Assembly (NCBI GenBank): GCA_965246995.1
Contig: OZ252008.1
Location: forward strand, 744,001 to 808,000
Reading direction: 5' to 3'
From: VXRJ01 sp965246995
Lineage (GTDB): Bacteria > Acidobacteriota > Vicinamibacteria > Vicinamibacterales > UBA8438
DNA length: 64,000 bases
The position numbers and the translations under genes were made by a program. The notes beneath the pieces are model-generated. The model was given only the letters and a program-made list of their open reading frames with translations, was not told where the DNA came from and did no database searches. Each line of letters starts with the position of its first letter. The first letter of the stretch is position 1. This document shows positions 1 through 9,444 of the stretch, one piece after another.

Positions 1-1283
1 ATCACTTCCGAAAGGATCTCGGCGCGGCTTGCGTCCGCGACGTCCTCACCGAAGATGACGATCCGCGGATCGCGTCGCATTTCGTCCTGCAGTGTCCGAT
101 TGATGGTGGTGACCATCGTGTCGGGCTTGGCGCCTTCCAGATCGGCGGCGCCGGTCGCATCGCCGCCGCTGGCCGGCGTCGCCTCGAACGTCGCCGAGGC
201 GGGGTCGACGTCAGGGGAATAGACGTAGCGCGTCGCTTCGTCCGCGTCCGGTTTCGGCGCTGCAATAGCCAGATCCGTTGCCTGCTGCACCTCGCGGGAG
301 ACATCGTCGGCAATCGCGGCGAGTTCCGGTTCGGTCGCATGACCCCCGTCGCGCAGGAACTGGGCGAACTGGCGCAACGGATCGCGTGCCGCTTCCTCCT
401 CGCGCTCCGCCTCGATCTTGTAGTGCCGCTCGTCGTCCGACATCGAGTGCGAGTACGGACGGATGACATGCGCATGCACGAGGGCTGGCCCGGAGCGGGC
501 GCGCGCCCAGGCGATCGCCTCGCTCATTGCTTCGTAGCTGGCGATGCCGTCGGTGCCGTCCACGCGGACGACATGGAGGCCCGGGAACGAGTCGACCAGC
601 CCGGAGATATCACCGCCTACCGTCTGCACCTCGACCGGGACCGAGATGGCGTAACCGTTGTCCTCCACCAGGTAGACGACCGGCAGGTTGCTGTTGCAGA
701 CGGTGTTGAGCGATTCCCAGAACTCGCCGCCGCTCGTCTGGCCATCCCCCATCGCGACCAGCACCACTTCGTCGTCGGCGCCGTCGACGGCCGTCTCGAG
801 GCCGGCGACGTGCTGGCGCAACTCGCCTGCCTCCGCCGCACCGACCGCATGCAGGCACTGCGTCGTGCAGCAGCTCGACGACGAGACGATCTGCAGACGG
901 GGCGAACTCCAGTGGGTCGGCATCTGGCGGCCGCCGGAGAAGGGCTCGTCCCTGGCGCCCACCGCGCTCAGCAGCATCTCTTCGGCGGTCAGGCCGAGCG
1001 TCAGACAGAGCGCCCGGTCCCGGTAGTAAGGGAAGACCCAGTCATGCCCGGGCCGAAGCGCAAGCCCCGCCGCCACCTGCACCGCCTCGTGGCCGGCGCC
1101 GCTGATCTGGAAGTAACTGAGGCTCTGGTTCTTGAGCTGCAACTCTCGGTCATCGAGCCGCCGGGCGAGCAGCATCGTCCGATAGAAACGATGCAGTTGT
1201 GCCCGCGAGAGCCCAGCCGTCTGGTGCGCTGCGGTGACTCGCGCGCCGGCCGAGGTCCCCTCGGAGATGGCCGGCTGCTTCAT
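1..1283 (-). CDS. 2-oxoacid (branched-chain/pyruvate-type) dehydrogenase E1, fused alpha-beta subunits, partial
   Basis: Thiamine-diphosphate-dependent E1 that decarboxylates a 2-oxoacid and passes the acyl group to a lipoyl E2. The start ATG (1281-1283) follows a GGAGG about 8 nt upstream; 427 codons are visible and the C-terminus lies beyond the left edge. Residues about 25-370 are the alpha domain: GAGHEA near residue 60, then the TPP-binding motif beginning GDGQTSGGEFW near residue 178 and closing with VEDNGYA near residue 208. After an Ala/Asp/Thr-rich linker, TINRTLQDEMRRDP and VIFGEDVAD (from about residue 395) open the beta domain, so the two subunits are fused as in many 2-oxoisovalerate dehydrogenases. 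Substrate preference cannot be decided from this part. It is divergent from the cupin gene at 1475. Confidence 0.88.
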   Translation of the reverse strand, partial: MKQPAISEGTSAGARVTAAHQTAGLSRAQLHRFYRTMLLARRLDDRELQLKNQSLSYFQISGAGHEAVQVAAGLALRPGHDWVFPYYRDRALCLTLGLTAEEMLLSAVGARDEPFSGGRQMPTHWSSPRLQIVSSSSCCTTQCLHAVGAAEAGELRQHVAGLETAVDGADDEVVLVAMGDGQTSGGEFWESLNTVCNSNLPVVYLVEDNGYAISVPVEVQTVGGDISGLVDSFPGLHVVRVDGTDGIASYEAMSEAIAWARARSGPALVHAHVIRPYSHSMSDDERHYKIEAEREEEAARDPLRQFAQFLRDGGHATEPELAAIADDVSREVQQATDLAIAAPKPDADEATRYVYSPDVDPASATFEATPASGGDATGAADLEGAKPDTMVTTINRTLQDEMRRDPRIVIFGEDVADASRAEILSEV

Positions 1284-1367
1284 GGTGCAAATCCTCCGTG
1301 GAGGGCGGAAGCGCCGGGCGCCGGCCAGCCCGATGGCATGACGAGCACAGCTCAAACTATATCACGC

Positions 1368-1388
1368 GACGGCGTTGCCGACACCGTC
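1368..1388. promoter_or_regulatory. Imperfect palindrome between divergent genes, possible operator
   Basis: GACGG-N11-CCGTC lies in the 190-bp region between the E1 gene and the cupin gene; 16 of 21 positions are symmetric. A TATAGT-like -10 for the leftward E1 gene lies just beside it, and a TATAAG-like -10 for the cupin gene lies near 1433-1438. No convincing -35 element was found for either. The operator role is inference. Confidence 0.25.
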
Positions 1389-1474
1389 AAGGGGTCCGTT
1401 CCGATCGGCGCAAACTATTTGCTATCATCACTTTATAAGGTCCATGCCGCGCTTCCGAAATCTGAGGAGACTCA

Positions 1475-1846
1475 ATGCCCCCCACCCCCGCTGTCCACCG
1501 TTGGGACGATCTCGCTCTGGACAAGGTGACCGAGCTGGTTTCCCGCAAGATCGTAGCTGGCGAGCGGCAAATGCTGGCGCAGGTCTACCTGAAGCGCGGT
1601 GCCCTGGTTCCGCTTCACCGCCACGAGAGCGAGCAGATGCAGTACGTCCTGCAGGGGGCGCTCAGGACGGTCGTCGACGGCGCCGAGGTGGTGGTCCGGG
1701 AGGGAGAAGTGCTCCGGATCCCGCCCGGCGCCGCCCACCAGGCGGAGGCGCTCGACGACACCTTCACGCTCGAGACGTTCAGCCCGATCCGCGGGGACTG
1801 GCTCACGCCTGACGCCGCGCCCGATGGCGCGCCGTCGGGCGAGTGA
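1475..1846 (+). CDS. Small single-domain cupin protein
   Basis: 123-aa cytoplasmic protein that is essentially one cupin-2 barrel. The first cupin motif reads PLHRHESEQMQYVLQG (residues about 48-63) with the metal-binding His-His-Glu set, and the second reads IPPGAAHQAE with the last His. ATG 1475 follows GAGGAG about 8 nt upstream. Such stand-alone cupins bind metal ions or small ligands and have varied functions; none can be assigned here. It lies 22 nt before the YchF-like gene and could be co-transcribed with it. No signal peptide is visible. Confidence 0.8.
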   Translation: MPPTPAVHRWDDLALDKVTELVSRKIVAGERQMLAQVYLKRGALVPLHRHESEQMQYVLQGALRTVVDGAEVVVREGEVLRIPPGAAHQAEALDDTFTLETFSPIRGDWLTPDAAPDGAPSGE

Positions 1847-1868
1847 GTGTGCGACACTCTCCGGCGAC

Positions 1869-2969
1869 ATGTTGCGCGCTGGACTGATCGGTTTTGGCTC
1901 GTCCGGAAAGACGACGCTGTTTCACCTGTTGACGCGGGGACACGAGGGGCGCGCCGGTGGCCGCAGCGATGCAAGCATCGGCCAGGCGCAGGTTCCGGAC
2001 GCACGCCTCCACCCGCTGACCGCGCTCTATTCGCCCAAGAAGCGGACCGCGGCCACGGTGACGTTTGCCGACATGGCGGCGCGGCGTGGCGCGGCCGGAG
2101 CTGGCGCCGGCGCACTGGTGGACGTCGCGCCGTATCGGACAGCCGATGCGCTGCTGCACGTCGTCCGCGCGTTCGATGACGATGCGGTACCGCATCCCGC
2201 CGAATCGGTCGACCCCGAGCGCGATGCGCGCGCGATGGAGGACGAACTGATCCTGGCCGACCTCGGGGTAGCCGAGAAACGGCTGGAGCGGCTGCAGCAG
2301 GACAAGAAGAAGGGGGCGCTGAAGCAGGCGAAGGAGGGTGAAGCGGAACTGGCGGTGCTTCACCGCTGCGTCGAGGCACTCGAAGGCGGGACGCCGTTGC
2401 GAGCGCTGGAACTCGACCCGAACGACGCCAAGCGCTTGCGCGGCTTTCAGTTCCTTTCCGAGAAGCCGCTGCTGCTGGTGCTGAACGTCGACGAGGCGGA
2501 GGTTGCCCGCGCGACCACCGAGGCAGTATCTGCGGCTGGCCTGGACAGTTTCGTTGCCGGTCCGTCGATCGAGGCGCTTACCGTCTGTGCACGGATCGAA
2601 CTCGAGATCGCGCAGCTCGATCCGGACGACGCGGGCGCGTTCATGATCGACCTCGGTCTTTCCGAGCCCGGACTGGACCGGGTGATTCGCGCGGCGTACG
2701 GCCTCCTGGGTTTCATCTCTTTCTTCACCGTGGGGGAGGATGAGTGCCGTGCCTGGTCGATCCCGAAGGGAACCGGCGCCCAGGAGGCGGCGGGGGAGAT
2801 TCACTCCGATCTGGCGCGTGGCTTCATTCGCGCCGAAGTAGTCGACTACGACTCCCTGATCGCACGGGGGTCGTTCAGCGACTGCCGCAAGCACGCGGAG
2901 GTCCGGCTCGAGGGGAAGGACTACGTCGTGCGTGACGGCGACGTGATCAACGTCCGCTTCGCCACATGA
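1869..2969 (+). CDS. YchF/Obg-family GTPase-like protein with C-terminal TGS-like domain
   Basis: 366 aa, close to the usual length of YchF (OLA1), a ribosome-associated nucleotide hydrolase. The P-loop FGSSGKTTLF is at residues about 8-17, a coiled Lys/Glu/Gln-rich stretch around residues 135-165 matches the YchF helical insert, and the C-terminal third (from FFTVGEDECRAWSI, residue about 285) is the TGS/DUF933 region ending VRDGDVINVRF. It is divergent: where YchF has a DxxG switch (VDIAGLV) this protein has FADMAARRG, and the usual NxxD/E base-recognition motif reads LNVDEAEV. The frame stays open upstream to 1599, but ATG 1869 gives the family N-terminus MLRAGLIGF. The stop overlaps the murJ start by 4 nt. 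Confidence 0.75.
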   Translation: MLRAGLIGFGSSGKTTLFHLLTRGHEGRAGGRSDASIGQAQVPDARLHPLTALYSPKKRTAATVTFADMAARRGAAGAGAGALVDVAPYRTADALLHVVRAFDDDAVPHPAESVDPERDARAMEDELILADLGVAEKRLERLQQDKKKGALKQAKEGEAELAVLHRCVEALEGGTPLRALELDPNDAKRLRGFQFLSEKPLLLVLNVDEAEVARATTEAVSAAGLDSFVAGPSIEALTVCARIELEIAQLDPDDAGAFMIDLGLSEPGLDRVIRAAYGLLGFISFFTVGEDECRAWSIPKGTGAQEAAGEIHSDLARGFIRAEVVDYDSLIARGSFSDCRKHAEVRLEGKDYVVRDGDVINVRFAT

Positions 2970-4615
2970 CCGGACCCGACGCTGGTTCCCCACCCCCTTC
3001 CGACACGCACAACCGGTCGGACAGCCCCGGCGGAGCGTCGTCACCCTCCGCGCGCCTCGCCAAGTCGGCCGGCGTCGTCGGCGCCGCGACGCTGACCAGC
3101 CGGATCCTCGGCCTCGTGCGTGATCAGGTGCTCGCCTATCTCTTTGGCGCGGCTGACGCGATGGATGCCTTCAATGTCGCGACGCGCATTCCCAACCTGT
3201 TTCGCGATCTGTTTGCGGAGGGAGCGATGAGCGCGGCCTTCGTGCCGACGTTCATGCGGAAGCTGACACACGACGGGCGCGCGGCGGCGTGGCGGCTGGG
3301 TGCGCAACTGATGAACGCACTGATTGCCGTGACCGGCGTCGTTGTCGTCGCGGGAATGGTGTTCGCCGAGCCGCTCGTTCGCCTGCTTGCCGGATCGTAC
3401 GCCGATGTGCCGGGCAAGCTGGAGCTGACGGTGCTACTGACGCGCATCCTCCTTCCGTTCCTCACGCTGGTTGCGATCGCGGCCGCGATAATGGGGATGC
3501 TCAACTCGCTCAACCGCTTCTTCACGCCAGCGCTCTCGCCCGCGATGTACAACGTCGGCATCATCGCCGCGGGCGCACTGCTGGTGCCTCTGATGCCGGG
3601 ACTTGGCCTCGATCCGATCGTTGCGATCGCGATCGGCGCGCTACTGGGCGGTATCGGCCAGGTGGCGTTGCAGGCGCCGATGCTGTTCCGGGAGGGTTTC
3701 CGGTACGAGGCGAAGCTCAACCCGTCGGACCCTGACCTGCAGCAGGTGCTCCGGCTGATGGGGCCCGGCACGCTCGCCGGCGCGGCGGTACAGATCAACC
3801 TGCTGGTCAACATGGTGCTCGCGACCGGGCAGGGGACCGGCGCCGTGTCGTGGCTCGGCTACGCGTTCCGTGTGATGTACCTCCCTATCGGTCTGTTCGG
3901 GGTCTCCATCGCGGCCGCGAACCTGCCGGTCGTCTCGCGGCACGCGGCGCGGAACGAGCCGCACGAGATCCGTGCCGCGGTGTCCCGTGCGCTCCGGTTG
4001 ATGCTGACGGTGAGCGTGCCGGCCACGGTCGGCCTCATCGTGCTCGGCCAGCCCATCGTCGAGCTGATCTTCGAGCGGGGGAGTTTCACGCCGGCCGACA
4101 GTGCGGCAACCGCGGCCGCGCTCCTCTTCTACGCGCCGGGACTGGCTGGATATTCGGCCGTCCGCATCGCGGTCCCATGCTTCTATGCGCTCGGCAACAG
4201 CCGCACGCCGGCCATGATCAGCATGGGAGCGGTAGCCCTGAACATCGTGCTGAACCTCGCCCTGGTCCAGGTGCTCGGATACCGCGGCCTGGCGCTCGGG
4301 ACGTCGATTGCGGCCGTTGCCAACGCGGTATTGCTGCTGATCCTGTTGCGCCGGAGGCTGGATGGACTCGACCTGCCCCGTGTTTGTTTGACGCTCGGAA
4401 AAATGGTCGTGGCGTCTGCGGCGATGGGCGCGGTGGCGTGGTGGTTCCATGGCTGGCTGGTGGAGATGTGGGAAGGGGTTTCGTTGTCGCTGCGACTCCT
4501 GCGCGTGACGGCGTCGATGGCGGTGGCCGTCGCGGTGTTGTTCGTTGCGGCACGCGCGCTGCGGGTCCGGGAAGTGGATCTCGCGATCGCACAGGTGATG
4601 GCGCGCCTGCGGTAG
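2966..4615 (+). CDS. murJ: Lipid II flippase MurJ (MviN)
   Basis: 549-aa polytopic inner-membrane protein of the MOP superfamily that flips lipid II to the periplasm for peptidoglycan synthesis. After about 30 Pro/Ser-rich residues it shows the signature GAATLTSRILGLVRDQVLA and then AMDAFNVATRIPNLFRDLFAEGAMSAAFVP split across residues about 60-90, followed by roughly 14 hydrophobic segments. Length fits the family. The start ATG sits within ACATGA and overlaps the stop of the YchF-like gene by 4 nt, so the two are translationally coupled. It is separate from the dcw cluster further right. Confidence 0.95.
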   Translation: MTGPDAGSPPPSDTHNRSDSPGGASSPSARLAKSAGVVGAATLTSRILGLVRDQVLAYLFGAADAMDAFNVATRIPNLFRDLFAEGAMSAAFVPTFMRKLTHDGRAAAWRLGAQLMNALIAVTGVVVVAGMVFAEPLVRLLAGSYADVPGKLELTVLLTRILLPFLTLVAIAAAIMGMLNSLNRFFTPALSPAMYNVGIIAAGALLVPLMPGLGLDPIVAIAIGALLGGIGQVALQAPMLFREGFRYEAKLNPSDPDLQQVLRLMGPGTLAGAAVQINLLVNMVLATGQGTGAVSWLGYAFRVMYLPIGLFGVSIAAANLPVVSRHAARNEPHEIRAAVSRALRLMLTVSVPATVGLIVLGQPIVELIFERGSFTPADSAATAAALLFYAPGLAGYSAVRIAVPCFYALGNSRTPAMISMGAVALNIVLNLALVQVLGYRGLALGTSIAAVANAVLLLILLRRRLDGLDLPRVCLTLGKMVVASAAMGAVAWWFHGWLVEMWEGVSLSLRLLRVTASMAVAVAVLFVAARALRVREVDLAIAQVMARLR

Positions 4616-4656
4616 CCGGCGCGATTCGACGCAACAGGAACCGGCGTAGTGGTACG

Positions 4657-5445
4657 ATGAGCCCCATGCGGAGGCTCGACTACGGTGGCGGCTACACGTT
4701 CGGGCCGGGGATGATGACGCCGGCGGTCCGGCTTCTCCTTTGGACGAACGTCGGCGTCTTCCTGGCGATGGCGCTCGTGCCGCCGCTGGGGAACTTCTTC
4801 ACGCAGTACTTCGGCCTACGGCCCGCCGCGGTCCTCACGCGATTCTGGCTCTGGCAGCCGTTCACCTACATGTTCCTGCATGGCGGGTTCGGCCACATCC
4901 TGCTGAACATGCTGGTGCTGTGGATGTTCGGCGTGCAGCTCGAGCGGCTGTGGGGATCCCGGTTCTTCTTCCGCTACTACTTCGTCACCGGCATCGGCGC
5001 AGGATTGGCGACGATAGCCGTTGGCTTGCTACCGTTCGAGTTCGCTGACGCCACCTACCTGGCGGTCACGATTGGCGCGTCGGGTGCGATCTACGGCCTC
5101 CTGATCGCGTTCGCGCTCTACTACCCCGAGACGCCAATCCTGATGTTCTTCCTCTTCCCGGTCCCGGCGAAGTACTTCGTGATGATCATCGGCGCGATTG
5201 CGTTCCTCTCCGTGCCGCGCGGCGGCGGCATCTCGCACATCGCCCATCTGGGCGGGTTGGTGGTGGGCTACTGCTATCTGCAGTTGAACGTCCGGCGTCC
5301 GAGCAGCCGCATCGGCGTCGGGCGGATCGGTGTCGTCGCCGACATCAAGTACCGCTGGTTCAAGTGGAAGATGGGTCGTCTCCGGAAGCGCTTCGACGTC
5401 TACGAGGGCCGGGGCAGGCGCGATTGGGACGACCGCATCCACTGA
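4657..5445 (+). CDS. Rhomboid-family intramembrane serine protease
   Basis: 262-aa membrane protein. The catalytic serine is in GASGAIYGL (residue about 142), the partner histidine in SHIAHLGGLVVG (residue about 196), and HGGFGHILLNML near residue 72 is the usual N-side motif. Six hydrophobic segments are followed by a basic C-terminal tail (KYRWFKWKMGRLRKRF) that probably lies in the cytoplasm. The frame is open further upstream inside murJ. ATG 4657 gives MSPMRRLDYGGGY and ATG 4666 is an equally possible start. Substrates are unknown. Confidence 0.9.
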   Translation: MSPMRRLDYGGGYTFGPGMMTPAVRLLLWTNVGVFLAMALVPPLGNFFTQYFGLRPAAVLTRFWLWQPFTYMFLHGGFGHILLNMLVLWMFGVQLERLWGSRFFFRYYFVTGIGAGLATIAVGLLPFEFADATYLAVTIGASGAIYGLLIAFALYYPETPILMFFLFPVPAKYFVMIIGAIAFLSVPRGGGISHIAHLGGLVVGYCYLQLNVRRPSSRIGVGRIGVVADIKYRWFKWKMGRLRKRFDVYEGRGRRDWDDRIH

Positions 5446-5461
5446 GGTAGCTTCTCGCCGT

Positions 5462-5477
5462 GCCCCGTCATCGGGGC
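5462..5477. terminator. GC hairpin between convergent genes
   Basis: GCCCCG-TCAT-CGGGGC is a perfect 6-bp stem with a 4-nt loop, 16 nt after the rhomboid stop and just beyond the 3' end of the leftward permease pseudogene. There is no T-run on either strand, so intrinsic termination is only a guess. Confidence 0.3.
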
Positions 5478-5487
5478 GCCCGCCGGT

Positions 5488-7806
5488 TCACTCGCCCCTC
5501 CGAAGCATCTCCGAGGGGTCGGTGGACGCCGCCCGTTGGGCGGGAATCCAGCATGCCATCACGGCCAGGAGCGCCAGCCCGCCGGAGACGTTGCCAGCGT
5601 GGCTGGATCAAGCGGGGCGACGCCGAACAATACCGCGGCCAGGGCGCGCGCGCCCATGGCGGTCGCGACCAGACCCGTGACTACGCCCGCCGCCGCGAGC
5701 CGCAGCCCTCGCGCCAGGACAAGGCGTCGCAGCGCGCGCGGGCTCGCCCCGAGCGCCGAGCGGATCGCCATCTCGACCCGTCTCTGTCTCGCGTCGAACG
5801 ACACCGTTCCGAACAGACCCACCGTGATCAGCGCGAGCGCCACCAGTCCGAAGGCGATCGAGATCTGCACCGCGAGTCGTGGGCGAGCGAGCTCCGAGGC
5901 GAGAAGCTCGTCCATCGGCGTCAGCGTGTCGATCGGTATCGACGGCTCGATGGCCTGAATCGTGTCGCGGATCGTGGACAACAACGTCGAGGGCGGCCGC
6001 TCGGTGCGAATCGCAAGGTTACTGGCGTCGAAGTGGAACGACTGCGTGGCCGGATAGTAGACCGTCATCCAGTTGTTGGTAAGTTCGCGATACCTCAAGT
6101 CGGCGGCAATCCCCACCACCGTCGCCCACTCGAATCGCGGGCTGATCCGGACCCGTTTGCCGATTGGCTCCTCGGCGGGCCAGTAGCGCGCGGCGGTGCT
6201 CTCGCTCACGATCATTACGCGCTGCGCATCGGCGGTGTCGGTGCGTGCAAAGGCGCGCCCGCTGACAATTGGGATCCCCATCGTCTCGAAGTACCGCGGC
6301 GTCGCGATATCCCAATTGGCCCACTCGTTCGTCGCCGACTCATCCGGAGTCTGGCCTTCGAACTGAAACGGAGAGGCGAGGCCGGTCGTGCCGGTTCCCG
6401 GCGGCAGATGAAACGGCGCCGCCGAGATCACGCCGGGAAGCCGTTCGATCGCTTCGACCGCGCGGTCGTAGAACGCACGGACCTCGTCGGGCGTGCCGTA
6501 GCGTTGCCACGGCAGGAATATGCGCGTCGTCACGACACCGTCGGACTCGAGCCCACGGTCGATCGATTGCAACTGCCAGAGCGACCGGGTCAACAGTCCG
6601 GCCGAGACGAGGACCACCACGGCGAACATAATCTGGGCGGCGGCCATCACCTGGAGCCGGCGACCGGTCCCGTGGGACGGCTCGGCGGAGCGATGCGCGA
6701 GAAAGCCGCGCAGTCTCGCCACACGCGTCTGCCACGCAGGAGCGGTGCCAAACGCCAGGACCCACGCCGTCATCGCGAAGACGGTGAACGCCATGACCTG
6801 CGGACTGAGCGACGCCTCGTCGATTCGCGGCACCTGGCTCGGATCGATGACGTTCGTGAGAGCGAGCAGTCCGCGACTCAGAATCAGCGCTCCGCCCACG
6901 CCCGCCACGCCGAGAACCCCCGCCTCGGTCACGGTTTGTCTCAAGAGCTGTCCGCGAGTCGCGCCCAGCGCTGACCGCACGGCCATCTCGACGCGGCGTG
7001 ACTCGGCCCGCATGAGCAGCAGGATGGCGACGTTCGCTCCAGCGACGAGAAACACCAGCGCAGCGCCAGCCAGCAAGAGAACCAGGGTGGGCCGCACGTG
7101 ACCGACGACCGTGTCGGCCAGCGGCGTCACCACGATCGGCATCTGCGGGTAGTCCTCCGGATACGCTGCGCTCAGACGCCCGTGGATGACCGCCAACTCG
7201 GACCGCGCCTGGCCAGTGGCGACGCCAGGCGCGAGCCGTCCCACGACGTGGAACTGCGTGGTCCGCGGACTGTCCAGGGTCGCGTCGGGATCGCGTGCAA
7301 ACGCCGGAACCAGTGGAAACCAGATATCGGCGTCGACCGGGTAGGCCACGTCAGGCTGCAGAACCCCGACAATCGGCGCCCTCGACGTCGTCGGCGGCCT
7401 CGAGGAGGCGCCCGTAGGCCGGCCTCGCTCCGACCGCATCCAGGAGCCCGGCCGAGGCCAACACCCTGTTGGCCGTGACCGGCTGGTCATCGACCATGAC
7501 GGCGCTCGTCGCGCCGTCGGCATAGTTGATGGCCGCGAGTGCGTCGAAGCTGGTCGCCTCGTCCTTCCACGCCAGATACTCGGGATACGAGATGGGAAAC
7601 AGGAGTCCGCCGCCTCGTTCGACGTCGTCCTTCCATATCCGAACCAGCCGGGAATCGCTGTCACCGATCGGCTGCACGATCACCGAATCGGTAACCGCGA
7701 ACAGTGCAGTCACAGACGCCAGACCGAGACTCAGCGTGGCGACCGCAACGGCCGAGGCAAGCGGTCGGCGAACGAGGCCGCGAACCGCGAAACGGAGATC
7801 CGACAC
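5488..7806 (-). pseudogene. Decayed ADOP-type ABC permease (MacB/FtsX-like)
   Basis: Remnant of an about 800-aa permease with a MacB-like periplasmic domain and two FtsX-type membrane domains. The N-terminal part runs from GTG 7806 (SDLRFAVRGLVRRPLASAV) to about 7385 (GRLLEAADDVEGA). The frame then stops shortly after, and the homology resumes in another frame at about 7380 with IVGVLQPDVAYPVDADIWF. The roughly 35 residues usually found between these blocks are missing, so there is a deletion as well as a frame change. The second part runs to about 5590, where an extra base ends the frame at WRSWP. The true C-terminus (LALLAVMACWIPAQRAAS and on to RRGE) follows in the next frame, to a TGA at 5488-5490. 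An IS1182-type element sits only about 12 nt upstream of the start codon. Confidence 0.85.
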
Positions 7807-7821
7807 GATTCTCGATCCTAG

Positions 7822-9440
7822 CAGCCTGTCGGACTTAGGCCCGGGTTTTATAATGGGGCTTGTCGAGTTGAGGGGGTAGAAGTAGATGCCGAATTTTGTA
7901 CAGCGGCACCAGTCGCAGTTGTATCTGCTGCCGCCGGACCTGCGCGATTGGCTGCCTGAGGACGATCTGGCGCACTTCGTGATTGAGGCGGTGGAACGGG
8001 TGCCGCTGGAGCGGTTCCAGGTGAACGAACGGGGCACCGGATCGGCGCAGTATCACCCGCGGATGATGCTGGCGTTGCTGGTGTACTGCTACGCGAACGG
8101 GATCTTCGGCTCGCGTCGGATCGAGCGGGCGACGTATCGGGACATTGGCGTTCGGTACGTGGCGGCGAACTGTCATCCGGACCACGACACGATCTGCACG
8201 TTCCGGCGCAGCAACTTCGAAGCGGTAGCGGAGGCGTTCCTGCAGGTACTGCTGCTGGCGAAGGAACTGAAGCTGCTGCGTGTTGGGACGGTGAGCGTGG
8301 ACGGGACGAAGGTGGACGCGAACGCGAACAAGCGCAACAGCATCCGCTACGACCGTGCGGGGGCGTTGCGCGAGCAGTTGCGAGGCGAGATCGAGGGGTT
8401 GTTGGATCAGGCGGAGCACGCCGACACGGACGACGTGCCGGACCCGCAGGGTCTGCCGGAGGAGTTGTCGCGGCGCGACAAGCTGCGGGCGAAGCTGGAC
8501 CGTGCGTGCGCGGAGTTGGAACGGCGTGCGCAGGCGCGTGCGGACTCGGAGCGGGCGGAGTACGAGCGCAAGGTGGCGGCGCGGGAGCGGCGTACGGGAT
8601 CGCGCAAGGGTCGGCACATCAAGCCACCGACGGAAGCGCCGGAGGCGAAGGCGCAGATCAACCTGACGGACGCGGACAGTGCGCTGATGCGCAGGAGCCG
8701 GCACCATGAGTACCGTCAGGCGTACAACGCGCAGGCGGCAGTGGATGCCGACGGCAGTCAGTTGGTGTTGGGGTCGCGGGTGAGCGTGTGCGCGAGCGAC
8801 CGCAACGAGTTGGTGGCGGACGTGGAAGCGATACCGGCGGCGTTGGGCGCGGCGGATCGGGTACTGGCGGACAGTGGCTACGCGACGGGCAGCGAGGTGT
8901 CGCAACTGGCAGGTCGCGGTGTGGAGGTGTTGGTGGCGACGGGGGCGGAAGGCCAACGGCGCCGGCACGACTTCCGACCGGAGCCGCCGGAGCAGCTGGC
9001 GAAGGAGCCGCAGGCGGACTGGATCAAGTCGATGCAGGAGAAGATGGCACTGCCGGAGCACCGGGCGCATTACCGTTTGCGCCAGCAGACGGTGGAGCCG
9101 GTGTTCGGGATCGTGAAGCAGGCGATGGGCTTCCGGCAGTTTCTGCTGCGGGGTCTTGAGAAGGTGGAGGGCGAATGGGCCTTGGTAACGCTGGCGTATA
9201 ACTGCCGACGCGTGCACAACCTCAGGCTGGCATGACGGGGCTATACGGGGCGGAACTCGGCGTGTTCGCGACCCACCAGAGGCGTCAGAAAGACCTCCAG
9301 GCGCCGTCAGCGACCGATGGCCGGGATACAGTCCCCGTTTCGGTCGAAGCGGCCCTCCCGGCACAGAGACACAGGGCGTCGTTCAAACAGGTGCCAAGTC
9401 GCTTCCACGCGCGTTTGCCGCGCCCAAGTCCGACAGGCTG
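7822..9440 (+). mobile_element. IS1182-type insertion sequence
   Basis: 1619-bp element with matching ends: CAGCCTGTCGGACTTAGG at the left and the inverse CCAAGTCCGACAGGCTG at the right (ends at 9440). Both ends are flanked by CTAG (7818-7821 and 9441-9444), consistent with a 4-bp target duplication. It encodes one intact transposase. The right CTAG is shared with the next element, an IS1380-type IS, so the two are directly adjacent. Confidence 0.85.
7886..9235 (+). CDS. IS1182-family DDE transposase
   Basis: 449 aa, apparently intact. It begins with the family N-terminus (QSQLYLLPPDLRDWLPEDDL) and has candidate catalytic residues in VSVDGTKVDANANKR (first Asp), VLADSGYATGSEV (second Asp) and QQTVEPVFGIVKQAMGFRQF (Glu). 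The middle is a long charged coiled region (about residues 155-250). ATG 7886 is preceded by a purine-rich GAGGGGG. The same DNA also has a 509-aa antisense frame, which is a composition artefact. Confidence 0.9.
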   Translation: MPNFVQRHQSQLYLLPPDLRDWLPEDDLAHFVIEAVERVPLERFQVNERGTGSAQYHPRMMLALLVYCYANGIFGSRRIERATYRDIGVRYVAANCHPDHDTICTFRRSNFEAVAEAFLQVLLLAKELKLLRVGTVSVDGTKVDANANKRNSIRYDRAGALREQLRGEIEGLLDQAEHADTDDVPDPQGLPEELSRRDKLRAKLDRACAELERRAQARADSERAEYERKVAARERRTGSRKGRHIKPPTEAPEAKAQINLTDADSALMRRSRHHEYRQAYNAQAAVDADGSQLVLGSRVSVCASDRNELVADVEAIPAALGAADRVLADSGYATGSEVSQLAGRGVEVLVATGAEGQRRRHDFRPEPPEQLAKEPQADWIKSMQEKMALPEHRAHYRLRQQTVEPVFGIVKQAMGFRQFLLRGLEKVEGEWALVTLAYNCRRVHNLRLA

Positions 9441-9444
9441 CTAG

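Noticed and set aside
339..1529. 396-aa plus-strand open frame
   Set aside because: It is antisense to the E1 dehydrogenase gene, whose minus-strand frame shows clear motifs; no family resemblance on the plus strand.
3850..4656. N-terminal extension of the rhomboid frame
   Set aside because: It overlaps murJ in another frame and has shadow-like composition; the protease start is at 4657.
5460..6974. 504-aa plus-strand open frame
   Set aside because: Antisense to the permease pseudogene, with Arg/His/Pro-rich composition typical of shadow frames.
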